Origin: Gillisia sp. Hel_I_86
Lineage (GTDB): Bacteria > Bacteroidota > Bacteroidia > Flavobacteriales > Flavobacteriaceae
Direction of reading: 5' to 3'
Length of the DNA: 64,000 bases
NCBI RefSeq assembly: GCF_007827275.1
Contig: NZ_VISE01000001.1
Location: 868,001 to 932,000 of the forward strand
The number at the start of each line of letters is the position of its first letter. Positions within the stretch are counted from its first letter, which is position 1. This document shows positions 44,685 to 52,952 of this stretch, in pieces. The notes beneath the pieces are model-generated. The model searched no databases and was not told where the DNA came from. It saw only the letters and a program-made list of their open reading frames with translations. The translations under genes were made by a program, and so were the position numbers.

Positions 44685-44731
44685 AAAATCCTCCCGGTAT
44701 ATGTTTTAAAAACATATACCGGGAGGATTTT
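44685..44731. terminator. Strong bidirectional terminator hairpin
   Basis: A perfect inverted repeat with 23-nt arms (AAAATCCTCCCGGTATATG...) and flanking A/T runs. It lies downstream of the minus-strand gene at 44769-45224. Confidence 0.85.
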
Positions 44732-44768
44732 AACTAATTCGAATTAACTCTTGATTAAATATTTGCTC

Positions 44769-45224
44769 TTATTTGTTATCCTCCCAATTTTCCATGGCTT
44801 TCACTTTGTTCAATGAAGAAGAAATAGCATCTCTTTGCTTCATAAGTACATTTCCTGTAGAAGGAGGTAAACTAGTGTCTTTCAATACTTCATTATATTC
44901 TTCTACAGCAGCTTTTTCTCCTCGAATTGCTTCTTCTAAAACGGCTTCTTCTTTATCTGAAGAGAAACTGGTTTTAAGATTCATCCAAGCGCGGTGAGCA
45001 TCACCTGTCCAACTAGAACCTTTTTCCGGCGCTTCACCAAAATTTCTGATTTCAGTCTTTAATTCATGTCCAAAATCATAGCGCTCTTTGGCCCTTTCAT
45101 TAAAAAATGACTGCAATTGAGGATTTTTCACTTTTTCAGCAGCAAATTTATATCCTTTTTCGGCGTCATAATTCTTTTCCAGTAACTCATTCAATTTATT
45201 TGCAACTTCTTCAGAATATTTCAT
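44769..45224 (-). CDS. PA2169/DUF2383 family four-helix protein
   Basis: A 151-residue helical, ferritin-like protein. The N-terminus has VANKLNELLEKNYDAEKGYKFAAEKVKNPQLQSFFNERAKERYDFGHELKTEI, the DUF2383 pattern with acidic/His positions; the second half has EEAVLEEAIRGEKAAVEEYNEVLKD. Relatives are often stress-induced and may bind metal, though no function is proven. Monocistronic, with a strong terminator 38 nt downstream. Confidence 0.88.
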   Translation of the reverse strand: MKYSEEVANKLNELLEKNYDAEKGYKFAAEKVKNPQLQSFFNERAKERYDFGHELKTEIRNFGEAPEKGSSWTGDAHRAWMNLKTSFSSDKEEAVLEEAIRGEKAAVEEYNEVLKDTSLPPSTGNVLMKQRDAISSSLNKVKAMENWEDNK

Positions 45225-45489
45225 AATATGTGTTTATTGATTAATAATTTTATTTTTGACAAGAGTAAAAATACAAGATTAAAAGCAGGCTATTATCCAG
45301 TTTAACAGGGTTTAGCATAGTTTAACTGCTTTTAACAACAAGGCTAAGGATTCGTCGAAGTATTCATAAAAAAGAGCTAATAAATAGGAAAAATGCACCT
45401 TGTTACCTATTTGATTTCTAGGTTAATGAATACATTATACTAAATGTAAATTGAAGGAAGATTTTCTGCTTAACAAATTAATAATATAG

Positions 45490-45497
45490 TATCTTTG
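45490..45497 (+). promoter_or_regulatory. Promoter of rpsP operon (-7 element)
   Basis: TATCTTTG matches the Bacteroidetes TAnnTTTG element exactly and would start transcription near 45503-45505, about 40 nt before rpsP. The -33 TTG element is weak. Confidence 0.6.
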
Positions 45498-45504
45498 CAC
45501 ACTT

Positions 45505-45539
45505 ATTAATAATAGAGGTCGTGAACCTCACTAATTAAT
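45505..45539 (+). promoter_or_regulatory. Dyad in the rpsP leader
   Basis: ATTAAT...GAGGT-TCGTGA-type loop-ACCTC...ATTAAT forms a symmetric 35-nt structure (core stem 45515-45529) covering the whole leader, just upstream of the rpsP ATG. It could be an autoregulatory site. No known leader family was identified. Confidence 0.4.
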
Positions 45540-45544
45540 TTATT

Positions 45545-46078
45545 ATGCCTGTAAAAATAAGATTACAAAGACACGGTAAAAAAGGGAAGCCATTTTACTG
45601 GATTGTTGCTGCGGATTCTCGCGCAAAGAGAGATGGTAAATACTTGGAAAAAATTGGTATCTACAATCCAAATACAAACCCTGCAACTATAGAAGTAGAT
45701 GTAGATGGTGCTGTAAAATGGTTACAAAATGGAGCACAGCCAACAGATACGGCGCGTGCAATTCTTTCTTACAAAGGTGCCCTTCTTAAAAATCACCTTG
45801 CTGGTGGAGTTAGAAAAGGAGCTTTAACCGAAGAGCAAGCTGAGGAGAAATTTAAAACTTGGCTGGACGAAAAAGAAGGATCTGTTTCTTCTAAGGAAGA
45901 GTCTTTAACAAAAGCACAAGAGGATGCCAAGAAAAAAGCCCTAGATGCGGAAAAAGAAGTGAACGCTAAGCGTATGGCGGCATCAGCTGAGGCTGAAACT
46001 GCAGCTGCTGAAGAGGTTGCGGAAGAAACTGAAGTTGAGGCTACTGAAGCTTCTTCTGAGGAGAACAAAGAAGCTTAA
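45545..46078 (+). CDS. rpsP: 30S ribosomal protein S16
   Basis: 177 residues. The first about 80 match bacterial S16 ([42 protein letters not shown]...). After about residue 105 comes an Ala/Glu/Lys-rich tail ([27 protein letters not shown]...) that roughly doubles the protein. Long S16 tails are common in Bacteroidetes. It is first in an operon with rimM 15 nt downstream, the usual pairing. Confidence 0.98.
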   Translation: MPVKIRLQRHGKKGKPFYWIVAADSRAKRDGKYLEKIGIYNPNTNPATIEVDVDGAVKWLQNGAQPTDTARAILSYKGALLKNHLAGGVRKGALTEEQAEEKFKTWLDEKEGSVSSKEESLTKAQEDAKKKALDAEKEVNAKRMAASAEAETAAAEEVAEETEVEATEASSEENKEA

Positions 46079-46093
46079 TTTAAATTTCTAGCG

Positions 46094-46621
46094 ATGCTTA
46101 AAGAAGAATGTTTCTATTTAGGAAAGATCGTTAGTAAATTTAGTTTTAAAGGGGAGGTATTAATTAAACTTGATACCGATGAACCTGAAGAATACACTGA
46201 AATGGAATCGGTTTTCGTTGATTACAACGAAAACTTGGTTCCATTTTTTATTGAAAGAAGCGGACTTCACCGAAGTACTTTGCTTCGAGTAAAATTTGAA
46301 GATGTAGATACCGAAGAGGATGCAGAAGATATCATGAAATGTGATGTTTACCTTCCACTAAATCAGCTTCCAGAATTGGATGGTGATAAATTCTATTTCC
46401 ACGAGATCATTGGGTTTACTGTAGAAGACATTCATTATGGTACGGTTGGAAAAATAACTGCCATCAACGATAGCACTGCTCAATCTTTATTTGAGATCGA
46501 CAAAGATGGAAAACAAGTCCTTATCCCGCTAAACGATGAGTTTATCGAGAAACTGGACAAGAAAAATAAGATCATTTTTGTTAATACCCCAGAAGGTCTT
46601 ATAGATCTATACCTAGACTAA
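46094..46621 (+). CDS. rimM: Ribosome maturation factor RimM
   Basis: 175 residues. N-terminal beta barrel (CFYLGKIVSKFSFKGEVLIKLDTDEPEEY) and C-terminal PRC-barrel (YFHEIIGFTVEDIHYGTVGKI...QVLIPLNDEFIEKLDKKNKIIFVNTPEGLIDLYLD). It assists 30S head assembly with S19 and lies next to rpsP as in many bacteria. The tRNA methyltransferase gene follows 5 nt downstream. Confidence 0.96.
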   Translation: MLKEECFYLGKIVSKFSFKGEVLIKLDTDEPEEYTEMESVFVDYNENLVPFFIERSGLHRSTLLRVKFEDVDTEEDAEDIMKCDVYLPLNQLPELDGDKFYFHEIIGFTVEDIHYGTVGKITAINDSTAQSLFEIDKDGKQVLIPLNDEFIEKLDKKNKIIFVNTPEGLIDLYLD

Positions 46622-46626
46622 ACACT

Positions 46627-47346
46627 TTGGAAACCCCTTTTCGTTTTAAAGAATTCAGCATTGCTCAGGACAAATGCGCCATGAAAATTGGTACAGATGG
46701 TGTCTTGCTGGGTGCTTGGACTCCTATTTCTCCTGAAGTCAACTCCATTTTAGATATTGGTGCCGGCACTGGGATTATCGCCCTGATGCTTGCACAACGT
46801 AGTGCTGCAGAAACTATTGATGCCCTCGAGATAGATGAAGATGCGTATGAGCAAGCTGTAGGGAATTTCGAGAACAGCCCGTGGGGAGATCGGTTATTTT
46901 GTTACCACGCCGCTTTCGACGAATTTGTTGAGGAAATGCAAGATGAAAAATACGATCTCATTGTAAGTAATCCACCTTTCTTCGCTAACACAACTGCTTC
47001 AGAAAATGCCACTTCTCGCGAAACCGCCAGATCTCAAGCTTCCCTTCCGTTCGAAGAATTACTTCAAGGTGTATCGCAATTACTTTCAGAAAATGGAACT
47101 TTCAGCATAATAATCCCTAAAGAAGAAGAATCTGCAATTGTAGAAATCGCTTCCATAAATAAGCTCTATCCAAATAAGATTACTGAAGTAAAAGGAACAG
47201 CAGCTTCAAAAGTGAAACGCAGTTTGATCACTTTCCAATTTCTTCAGAAGGAAATAGAAAGAGATCTATTAATCTTAGAAGAAAGTAGACACAAGTACAC
47301 TCCGCAGTATAAAAAAATGGTAGCCCCGTTTTACCTTAAATTATAA
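46627..47346 (+). CDS. tRNA1(Val) adenine-37 N6-methyltransferase (TrmN6/YfiC-like)
   Basis: 239 residues, starting at a TTG 5 nt after rimM. N-terminus FRFKEFSIAQDKCAMKIGTDGVLLGAWTPI, SAM motif ILDIGAGTGIIALMLAQRS, and the N6-adenine catalytic motif NPPFF (IVSNPPFFANT). This combination marks the YfiC group that methylates A37 of tRNA-Val in E. coli. It probably shares the rpsP-rimM transcript. Confidence 0.88.
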   Translation: METPFRFKEFSIAQDKCAMKIGTDGVLLGAWTPISPEVNSILDIGAGTGIIALMLAQRSAAETIDALEIDEDAYEQAVGNFENSPWGDRLFCYHAAFDEFVEEMQDEKYDLIVSNPPFFANTTASENATSRETARSQASLPFEELLQGVSQLLSENGTFSIIIPKEEESAIVEIASINKLYPNKITEVKGTAASKVKRSLITFQFLQKEIERDLLILEESRHKYTPQYKKMVAPFYLKL

Positions 47347-47356
47347 GCTTTTTAAA

Positions 47357-47387
47357 TTGCTTGCTATTAGCCGGTTGGTTATTTTTG
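47357..47387 (+). promoter_or_regulatory. Promoter of acyl-CoA dehydrogenase gene
   Basis: TTG (47357-47359) and TATTTTTG (47380-47387, exact TAnnTTTG) are spaced 20 nt apart, matching the Bacteroidetes -33/-7 pattern. The ATG at 47406 would have a leader of about 12 nt. Confidence 0.6.
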
Positions 47388-47405
47388 TTTTCAAAATTAT
47401 AACCA

Positions 47406-48584
47406 ATGAAACCAGATTTATTCCAAGCGCCAGATTATTACAATCTGGATGATCTTTTAACCGAAGAACATAAAATGGTACGTGACGCTGCTCGCGAATG
47501 GGTAAAGCGTGACGTATCTCCTATTATAGAAGAGGCTGCTCAAGAAGCAAAATTTCCAAAATCCATTATTAAAGGCCTTGCCGAAATAGGTGCTTTTGGC
47601 CCATATATTCCAGAAGAATATGGTGGGGCTGGATTAGATCAGATTTCCTACGGACTTATAATGCAGGAGATTGAACGTGGGGATAGTGGAGTTAGGTCTA
47701 CTGCTTCTGTTCAATCTTCTTTGGTGATGTATCCTATATACAAATACGGAAGTGAAGAGCAACGCAAAAAATATTTGCCAAAATTAGCTTCAGGGGAATT
47801 CATGGGATGTTTTGGACTTACAGAACCAGATCACGGATCGAATCCAAGTGGCATGGTTACCAATTTTAAAGACAAAGGGGATCATTACTTATTAAATGGA
47901 GCCAAGCTTTGGATCTCCAACTCTCCGTTTGCAGATATCGCTGTGGTTTGGGCGAAAAACGAAGAAGGAAGAATCCACGGACTTATTGTTGAACGCGGAA
48001 TGGAAGGCTTCTCTACGCCTGAAACTCACAATAAATGGTCTTTACGCGCAAGTGCCACAGGAGAATTGATATTTGATAATGTAAAAATTCCGAAGGAAAA
48101 CCTACTTCCAAATAAATCTGGATTGGGAGCCCCACTTGGCTGTTTGGATTCTGCAAGATTTGGGATCGCGTGGGGAGCTATTGGAGCTGCCATGGATTGT
48201 TATGATACTGCCCTTAGATATGCAAAAGAACGTGTTCAATTTGGAAAACCAATTGCCAGTTTCCAATTGCAACAAAAGAAATTGGCAGAGATGATCACCG
48301 AGATCACGAAAGCACAGTTATTGGCTTGGAGATTGGGTGTATTAAGGAATGAAGGAAAGGCAACTTCAGCTCAGATCTCAATGGCAAAAAGGAATAATGT
48401 GGATATGGCTCTAAAAATTGCTCGTGAAGCCAGACAAGTACTAGGTGCCATGGGGATTACCGGAGATTATAGTATTATGCGCCATATGATGAACCTAGAA
48501 AGTGTGATCACTTATGAAGGCACCCATGATATTCACTTATTAATTACAGGTTTGGATATTACCGGAATTCCAGCATTTAGTTAA
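47406..48584 (+). CDS. Acyl-CoA dehydrogenase, glutaryl-CoA dehydrogenase-like
   Basis: 392 residues. Order: helical N-domain, MGCFGLTEPDHGSNPSGM (FAD/substrate loop), AKLWISNSPFADIAVVWAK, then the C-terminal helical domain with FGKPIASFQLQQKKLAEM and the catalytic Glu in ITYEGTHDIHLLITGLDITGI. The YEGTHDIH motif and GVRSTASVQSSLVMYPI region are those of glutaryl-CoA dehydrogenases (lysine/tryptophan breakdown). Other short-chain dehydrogenases cannot be excluded. Own promoter and terminator. Confidence 0.9.
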   Translation: MKPDLFQAPDYYNLDDLLTEEHKMVRDAAREWVKRDVSPIIEEAAQEAKFPKSIIKGLAEIGAFGPYIPEEYGGAGLDQISYGLIMQEIERGDSGVRSTASVQSSLVMYPIYKYGSEEQRKKYLPKLASGEFMGCFGLTEPDHGSNPSGMVTNFKDKGDHYLLNGAKLWISNSPFADIAVVWAKNEEGRIHGLIVERGMEGFSTPETHNKWSLRASATGELIFDNVKIPKENLLPNKSGLGAPLGCLDSARFGIAWGAIGAAMDCYDTALRYAKERVQFGKPIASFQLQQKKLAEMITEITKAQLLAWRLGVLRNEGKATSAQISMAKRNNVDMALKIAREARQVLGAMGITGDYSIMRHMMNLESVITYEGTHDIHLLITGLDITGIPAFS

Positions 48585-48602
48585 AATAAATACAGCATTC
48601 TT

Positions 48603-48634
48603 AAAAAAGGCAACTTCAAGAAGTTGCCTTTTTT
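48603..48634 (+). terminator. Terminator after acyl-CoA dehydrogenase gene
   Basis: AAAAAAGGCAACTTC and GAAGTTGCCTTTTTT form a perfect stem with a 2-nt centre and flanking A/T runs. Confidence 0.88.
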
Positions 48635-48817
48635 AATTTAAACTATTGTCACCTTGAGATTGTCGAAGTGTTTTTAGATTTCACCTAAAACTTTGACAGC
48701 CTCAGTTCGACAAAAGACTTCTCGACTCCTCCCGATAGCCCTCTGGATGAAGTGAGTATTTCAAAAAAATTCGTGCATTCGTGGCAGGTTAAACCCTCCA
48801 TGAGGGATTAATTTTTT

Positions 48818-50653
48818 TTATAAATTTGAGTTACTACTTATCACCTCACTCTTTTCTGAAATCCCGTTCTCATTAAAGGCTTCAACTTGAAAAAAGTATT
48901 CTGAAGCTATATTTAAAGCTTTCAGGTCGTAATTATTCTTGTCATATATTAGAACCGAATTATTAAGCTTATCCTGCTTAATTCCCCAATACAATACATA
49001 GCCTTGAGTATCGTCTATGCTCTTCCAGTTTAAAGTGGCATTTCTTCTATCTTTTTCTCTTTTTACACTAAAGTTTTGTGGCTTAGATGGTTTTTCCCCT
49101 GCACCTATTCCAAAAACCCTGAATTCTGAAATTGCTAAATATTTATTGGAACAAAACACATGCTTATATTTCACATATCTTGCTTCTATATCTTTTTTAA
49201 ATTGAATGAAAGCATGAGGCTGATCCCTTTGATTTTTGGAATAATCGGCTGCGATTTTCCAATTTTTATTATCTATTGAAGTTTCAATTATAAATTGATG
49301 TTTCAAATTATCCGGGCGGCCAAATACCTCAGCATTCACATCATGAAAATTGATTTGAGTGGCTTTTAAAGTCATTTTACTTCCCAGATCCACTGTGAAA
49401 TAAATGGAATCATTATTTTGTTCAGAAACCCAAAAAGATCGGATGTTTTCATCGGTAAGCTTGGAAATATCATAATTTTCCTCCAGCTTTTCGGGCGTGT
49501 ATCCTTTTTCAGTCTCCTCTATTGTTTTTGCATGGAGTGTGGCTAAAGGAGCATTGGTTTCAACAGATTTGTTATAAGATAACAACATCCATCCTGTAAA
49601 GCGGTTTTTATGATTTTTCACTCTGGTGTCTGGCAAATAATGAGGATAATCGCCATAGGCTGTATTTACATACATTTGTCCATCCTCTTCAAAACCTGCA
49701 GGATACATCCCTATTCGACGTTCAAATTTATAATTTACAGAGATTGGCATAGTTGCATAGTGCCAATAATTTCCATTAAAGTCTTTAACCGTACTTCCAT
49801 GACCTGCTCCGTTTAAAAAACCTCCGGGCTTGTAGGAGATAGGATTATATTCAGCATAAGTAAATGGTCCCAAAGGGTTATCTCCTACATAAACCCCATC
49901 TGCATATACATTCCATTGTGTTCCCGGAGCGGCGTATTGTAGATAATATTTGCCATTATGTTTAGTCATCCAGGATCCTTCAATAAATGGTTTCACATCT
50001 GAATCGTGATTGTTTCCAAAACGTTCCCAACCATGTTCCTCCGGATGTAATATTATTAGATCTACCGGCTCTCCAATAGGCACGTAGTTATTATTTGGGT
50101 CTAATTCCAGTCCTTTAATTGGAAACACATTGGATGATCCTTCATAAACATACACCCGCTTATCATCGTCTACAAAGATTGTAGGATCATGCAAAGTATA
50201 TGGAATTACGCTATAGGTGGTTTGCCAATTTCCCAATTTGGGATTGTTGGTTTTAATTAAAGCGTTGATTCCGGAAGGGTCTCCTAAAACCAATATTTCG
50301 TCTTCTGTGGCCCAAGCTGCTGGGGCATTGGAACCATTGAAATACCAGCTTTGTGGCTTTATGAATTCCCAATTGGACATATCTTTTGAAAACCAATACC
50401 CGTGAGAACGGGTTACAAACATATAATACCCATCTTTATATCGAACTACGGAAGGATCTGCACCAGACCTATAACTTACATTTCTGAAAGCGTAATGAGA
50501 CATATAGGAATAATCTATATCTATGGGGTTACAATAAGCGGTAAAACCATTTTTTACTTCAGTGTTATCTGAAACCTCAGCATTGGTTTTTTTTTCATTC
50601 TCCTCACATGATACTATGAACAAAAGGGATAGAAAAAGAATAAAATTTTTCAT
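48818..50653 (-). CDS. GH43-like glycosidase lipoprotein with F5/8 type C and FN3 domains
   Basis: 611 residues. A lipoprotein signal ends LLFIVSCEEN. A five-bladed propeller of GH43 type follows: SGADPSVVRYKDGYYMF (base Asp), LHDPTIFVDDDKRVYVYEGSS (second Asp and possible acid Glu), and FLNGAGHGSTVKDFNGNYWHYA. A discoidin-like F5/8C domain is at about 400-510 (VDLGSKMTLKATQINFHD..., ARYVKYKHVF). An FN3 domain ends the protein. Last gene of the minus-strand locus, 18 nt after the GH97 gene. It probably removes a side-chain sugar; specificity unknown. Confidence 0.87.
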   Translation of the reverse strand: MKNFILFLSLLFIVSCEENEKKTNAEVSDNTEVKNGFTAYCNPIDIDYSYMSHYAFRNVSYRSGADPSVVRYKDGYYMFVTRSHGYWFSKDMSNWEFIKPQSWYFNGSNAPAAWATEDEILVLGDPSGINALIKTNNPKLGNWQTTYSVIPYTLHDPTIFVDDDKRVYVYEGSSNVFPIKGLELDPNNNYVPIGEPVDLIILHPEEHGWERFGNNHDSDVKPFIEGSWMTKHNGKYYLQYAAPGTQWNVYADGVYVGDNPLGPFTYAEYNPISYKPGGFLNGAGHGSTVKDFNGNYWHYATMPISVNYKFERRIGMYPAGFEEDGQMYVNTAYGDYPHYLPDTRVKNHKNRFTGWMLLSYNKSVETNAPLATLHAKTIEETEKGYTPEKLEENYDISKLTDENIRSFWVSEQNNDSIYFTVDLGSKMTLKATQINFHDVNAEVFGRPDNLKHQFIIETSIDNKNWKIAADYSKNQRDQPHAFIQFKKDIEARYVKYKHVFCSNKYLAISEFRVFGIGAGEKPSKPQNFSVKREKDRRNATLNWKSIDDTQGYVLYWGIKQDKLNNSVLIYDKNNYDLKALNIASEYFFQVEAFNENGISEKSEVISSNSNL

Positions 50654-50671
50654 GATGCTATTTTAGAAATT

Positions 50672-52771
50672 TCAATTAAACGGCACAATACTAATAGCCG
50701 TTCCACCTCCAGCCGCCAAACTGAGTTTTAATTTTGATTTACTTGTCACTGTTTGCTCTTTTATGGAATAGCTTTTAGGATTATCTTTCCAATCGGCATC
50801 TTTCCCATCTTCATAGATAGTGGCTTTGTATTTTTTGTCTGGTGATAGGAAATCGAGTTTTATTTCAGTTTTTCTTGAATTTTCATCGGTGATCGCACCT
50901 AAAAACCAACTTTCTGATTTTTTATCTTTTCTTGCTATTGTAAGGTAATCCCCTGGTTCCGCTTCCAGATATATGGATTCTTGCCAATCTGCCGGCACGT
51001 CTTTTATAAATTGAAAAGCATCAAGATATCTCTCGTAATTCTCTGGTAAGTCTGCAGCCATTTGCAAAGGCGAATACATTGTGACATATAAAGCCAATTG
51101 CTTTGCTAGAGTTGTATGCACTTGCTCTGTCTTAGTAGGATCATAAATATTCATCTTAATCTCAAAGATCCCCGGAGTATAATCCATTGGCCCTCCCAAT
51201 AAACGAGTAAATGGCAAGATGGTCTCATGTTTTGGATCGTTTCCGGTACTCCATGCATTAAATTCATTTCCTCTGGCAGCTTCTGCAGCAATATAGTTTG
51301 GGTAGGTTCTGCTATATCCTGTAGGGCGAACGCTTTCATGAGAGTTCACCATGATCCTATAATCTGCAGCACGTTGTGCAACGTAGTTGAAATGATTCAC
51401 CATAGTTTGACCATCATGATATTCCCCTCGCGGAATAATCCGTCCTACATAGCCCGTTTTCACCGCCGGATAATCATATTTCTTCATAAGATCAAAAGCT
51501 CTGTCCAGATGCCTTTCATAATTTGCTACAGAACCGGAAGTTTCATGATGCATGATCATTTTTATTCCTTTAGACTTTGCATAATCTGATACTTCTTTGA
51601 TGTCAAAATCCGGGTAAGGCGTGGTAAAATCAAACACATCTTCTTTCCAATTCCCAAACCAATCTTCCCAACCTACATTCCAACCCTCTACTAAAACACC
51701 GTCAAAACCATGTTTTGCAGCAAAATCTATATATCTTTTAGTGTTAGCTGTAGTAGCGCCGTGCTTTCCGGAAGGAATAAGTTCTTTAGATGCTGCATTT
51801 TGGGCATTTTGACTTCCTGCAAAATCCCATGTGGATTTTCCCATATGCATTTCCCACCAAATTCCGATGTATTTCATGGGTTTTATCCAAGAGGTATCAT
51901 CAATTTTATTAGGCTCATTAAGGTTTAAGATCATTTTTGAACTCACAATGTCACGGGCATCATCACTCACCATAATTGTCCTCCAAGGAGTAACGGAAGG
52001 TGTTCTTAAATAAGCTTTATCACCAAGAGCATTTGGAACTAATTGCGAGCTAAGTTGAAAATTTTCTATATCCACATTTAAATGCATTACAGCGTAATTG
52101 ACCACAGCAGCTTCAAAAATATTGATATACAAGCCAGCTGTAGATTTCATCATTAAAGGCGACTGAACTCGATAATTACTTTCTATACTTTTTAGTGCGA
52201 TCCCGTTATTTGAATCCAATTTGGAATTGTCGATTTCAGATAGTTTAGTTTCAGAATACACGTATTCCTGACTGTCATAATCTCCCGGAATCCAAAATGT
52301 CTTGTGATCTCCGGTAAGATTAAATTCAGTATTTTCTTCTGAAACAATAAAATATCTCACCGCATCTTCCACAGGGAACTCATATCTAAAAGCCACTCCT
52401 TCATCATAAACTTTAAAAACGATATCTAATTTTCTATTGGTTTCCTTTTGAAGCAAGTGGAACCTAGCCTGATTGTAATTGTTTTTAATAGAGGATTGCT
52501 CTCCCAATACAGGTTTCCAAGTTTCATCAACGCTGATTTCTTCTTTATTAACAATGCTGAATCCCTGAGTAAGGCTTTTATCATCCTTTAATGAAAGACC
52601 CAATTTACTAGCCTTAACTATAGTCTTGGCCTTATAATTAATCTGATAAATAGGCTCTCCTGAAGGACTTATAGAGAATTCCACAGCGATCTCTTTTGAC
52701 GGGGATTGGATCTGTTGAGCTGAAAGGGTGAAAAATGAGCACGCCAGTAATAAAAATGATACTTTTTTCAT
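50672..52771 (-). CDS. GH97 alpha-glycosidase (inverting, SusB-like)
   Basis: 699 residues with a signal peptide (VSFLLLACSFFTLSAQ), GH97 N-terminal super-sandwich, catalytic barrel and C-terminal domain. Barrel motifs: HGFDGVLVEGWNVGWEDWF, MIMHHETSGS, VNSHESVRPTGYSRTYPNYIAAEAARGNEFNAW. The segment YPAVKTGYVG has Gly where retaining GH97 enzymes have the nucleophile Asp, and Glu residues are kept, which marks the inverting alpha-glucosidase subgroup (as in SusB). Periplasmic. An alpha-glucosidase in an otherwise beta-glucan-like locus is notable. Confidence 0.92.
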   Translation of the reverse strand: MKKVSFLLLACSFFTLSAQQIQSPSKEIAVEFSISPSGEPIYQINYKAKTIVKASKLGLSLKDDKSLTQGFSIVNKEEISVDETWKPVLGEQSSIKNNYNQARFHLLQKETNRKLDIVFKVYDEGVAFRYEFPVEDAVRYFIVSEENTEFNLTGDHKTFWIPGDYDSQEYVYSETKLSEIDNSKLDSNNGIALKSIESNYRVQSPLMMKSTAGLYINIFEAAVVNYAVMHLNVDIENFQLSSQLVPNALGDKAYLRTPSVTPWRTIMVSDDARDIVSSKMILNLNEPNKIDDTSWIKPMKYIGIWWEMHMGKSTWDFAGSQNAQNAASKELIPSGKHGATTANTKRYIDFAAKHGFDGVLVEGWNVGWEDWFGNWKEDVFDFTTPYPDFDIKEVSDYAKSKGIKMIMHHETSGSVANYERHLDRAFDLMKKYDYPAVKTGYVGRIIPRGEYHDGQTMVNHFNYVAQRAADYRIMVNSHESVRPTGYSRTYPNYIAAEAARGNEFNAWSTGNDPKHETILPFTRLLGGPMDYTPGIFEIKMNIYDPTKTEQVHTTLAKQLALYVTMYSPLQMAADLPENYERYLDAFQFIKDVPADWQESIYLEAEPGDYLTIARKDKKSESWFLGAITDENSRKTEIKLDFLSPDKKYKATIYEDGKDADWKDNPKSYSIKEQTVTSKSKLKLSLAAGGGTAISIVPFN

Positions 52772-52882
52772 ATGTTTAATTTTATTAGAACTTATTACTT
52801 AACAAATTCCAATTAAGTTTCTAATCATGCTGTTCTGATAGCTATTGGAATTGTTTCAGCATCCCAATAATTCTGGATTATG

Positions 52883-52910
52883 GAGACCCTGAAACAAGTT
52901 CAGGGTGACG
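52883..52910. repeat. REP-like half repeat
   Basis: GAGACCCTGAAACAAGTTCAG then GGTGACG, an imperfect hairpin related to the inner part of the MITE at 27198-27349. It lies between the GH3 and GH97 genes. Confidence 0.55.
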
Positions 52911-52952
52911 AGCTGGTCGAGACCTTGCTGGACGAAAAACGTATTTTCTAAC

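Noticed and set aside
45793-46068. Minus-strand Ser/Ala-rich frame
   Set aside because: It is the antisense shadow of the Ala/Glu-rich S16 tail.
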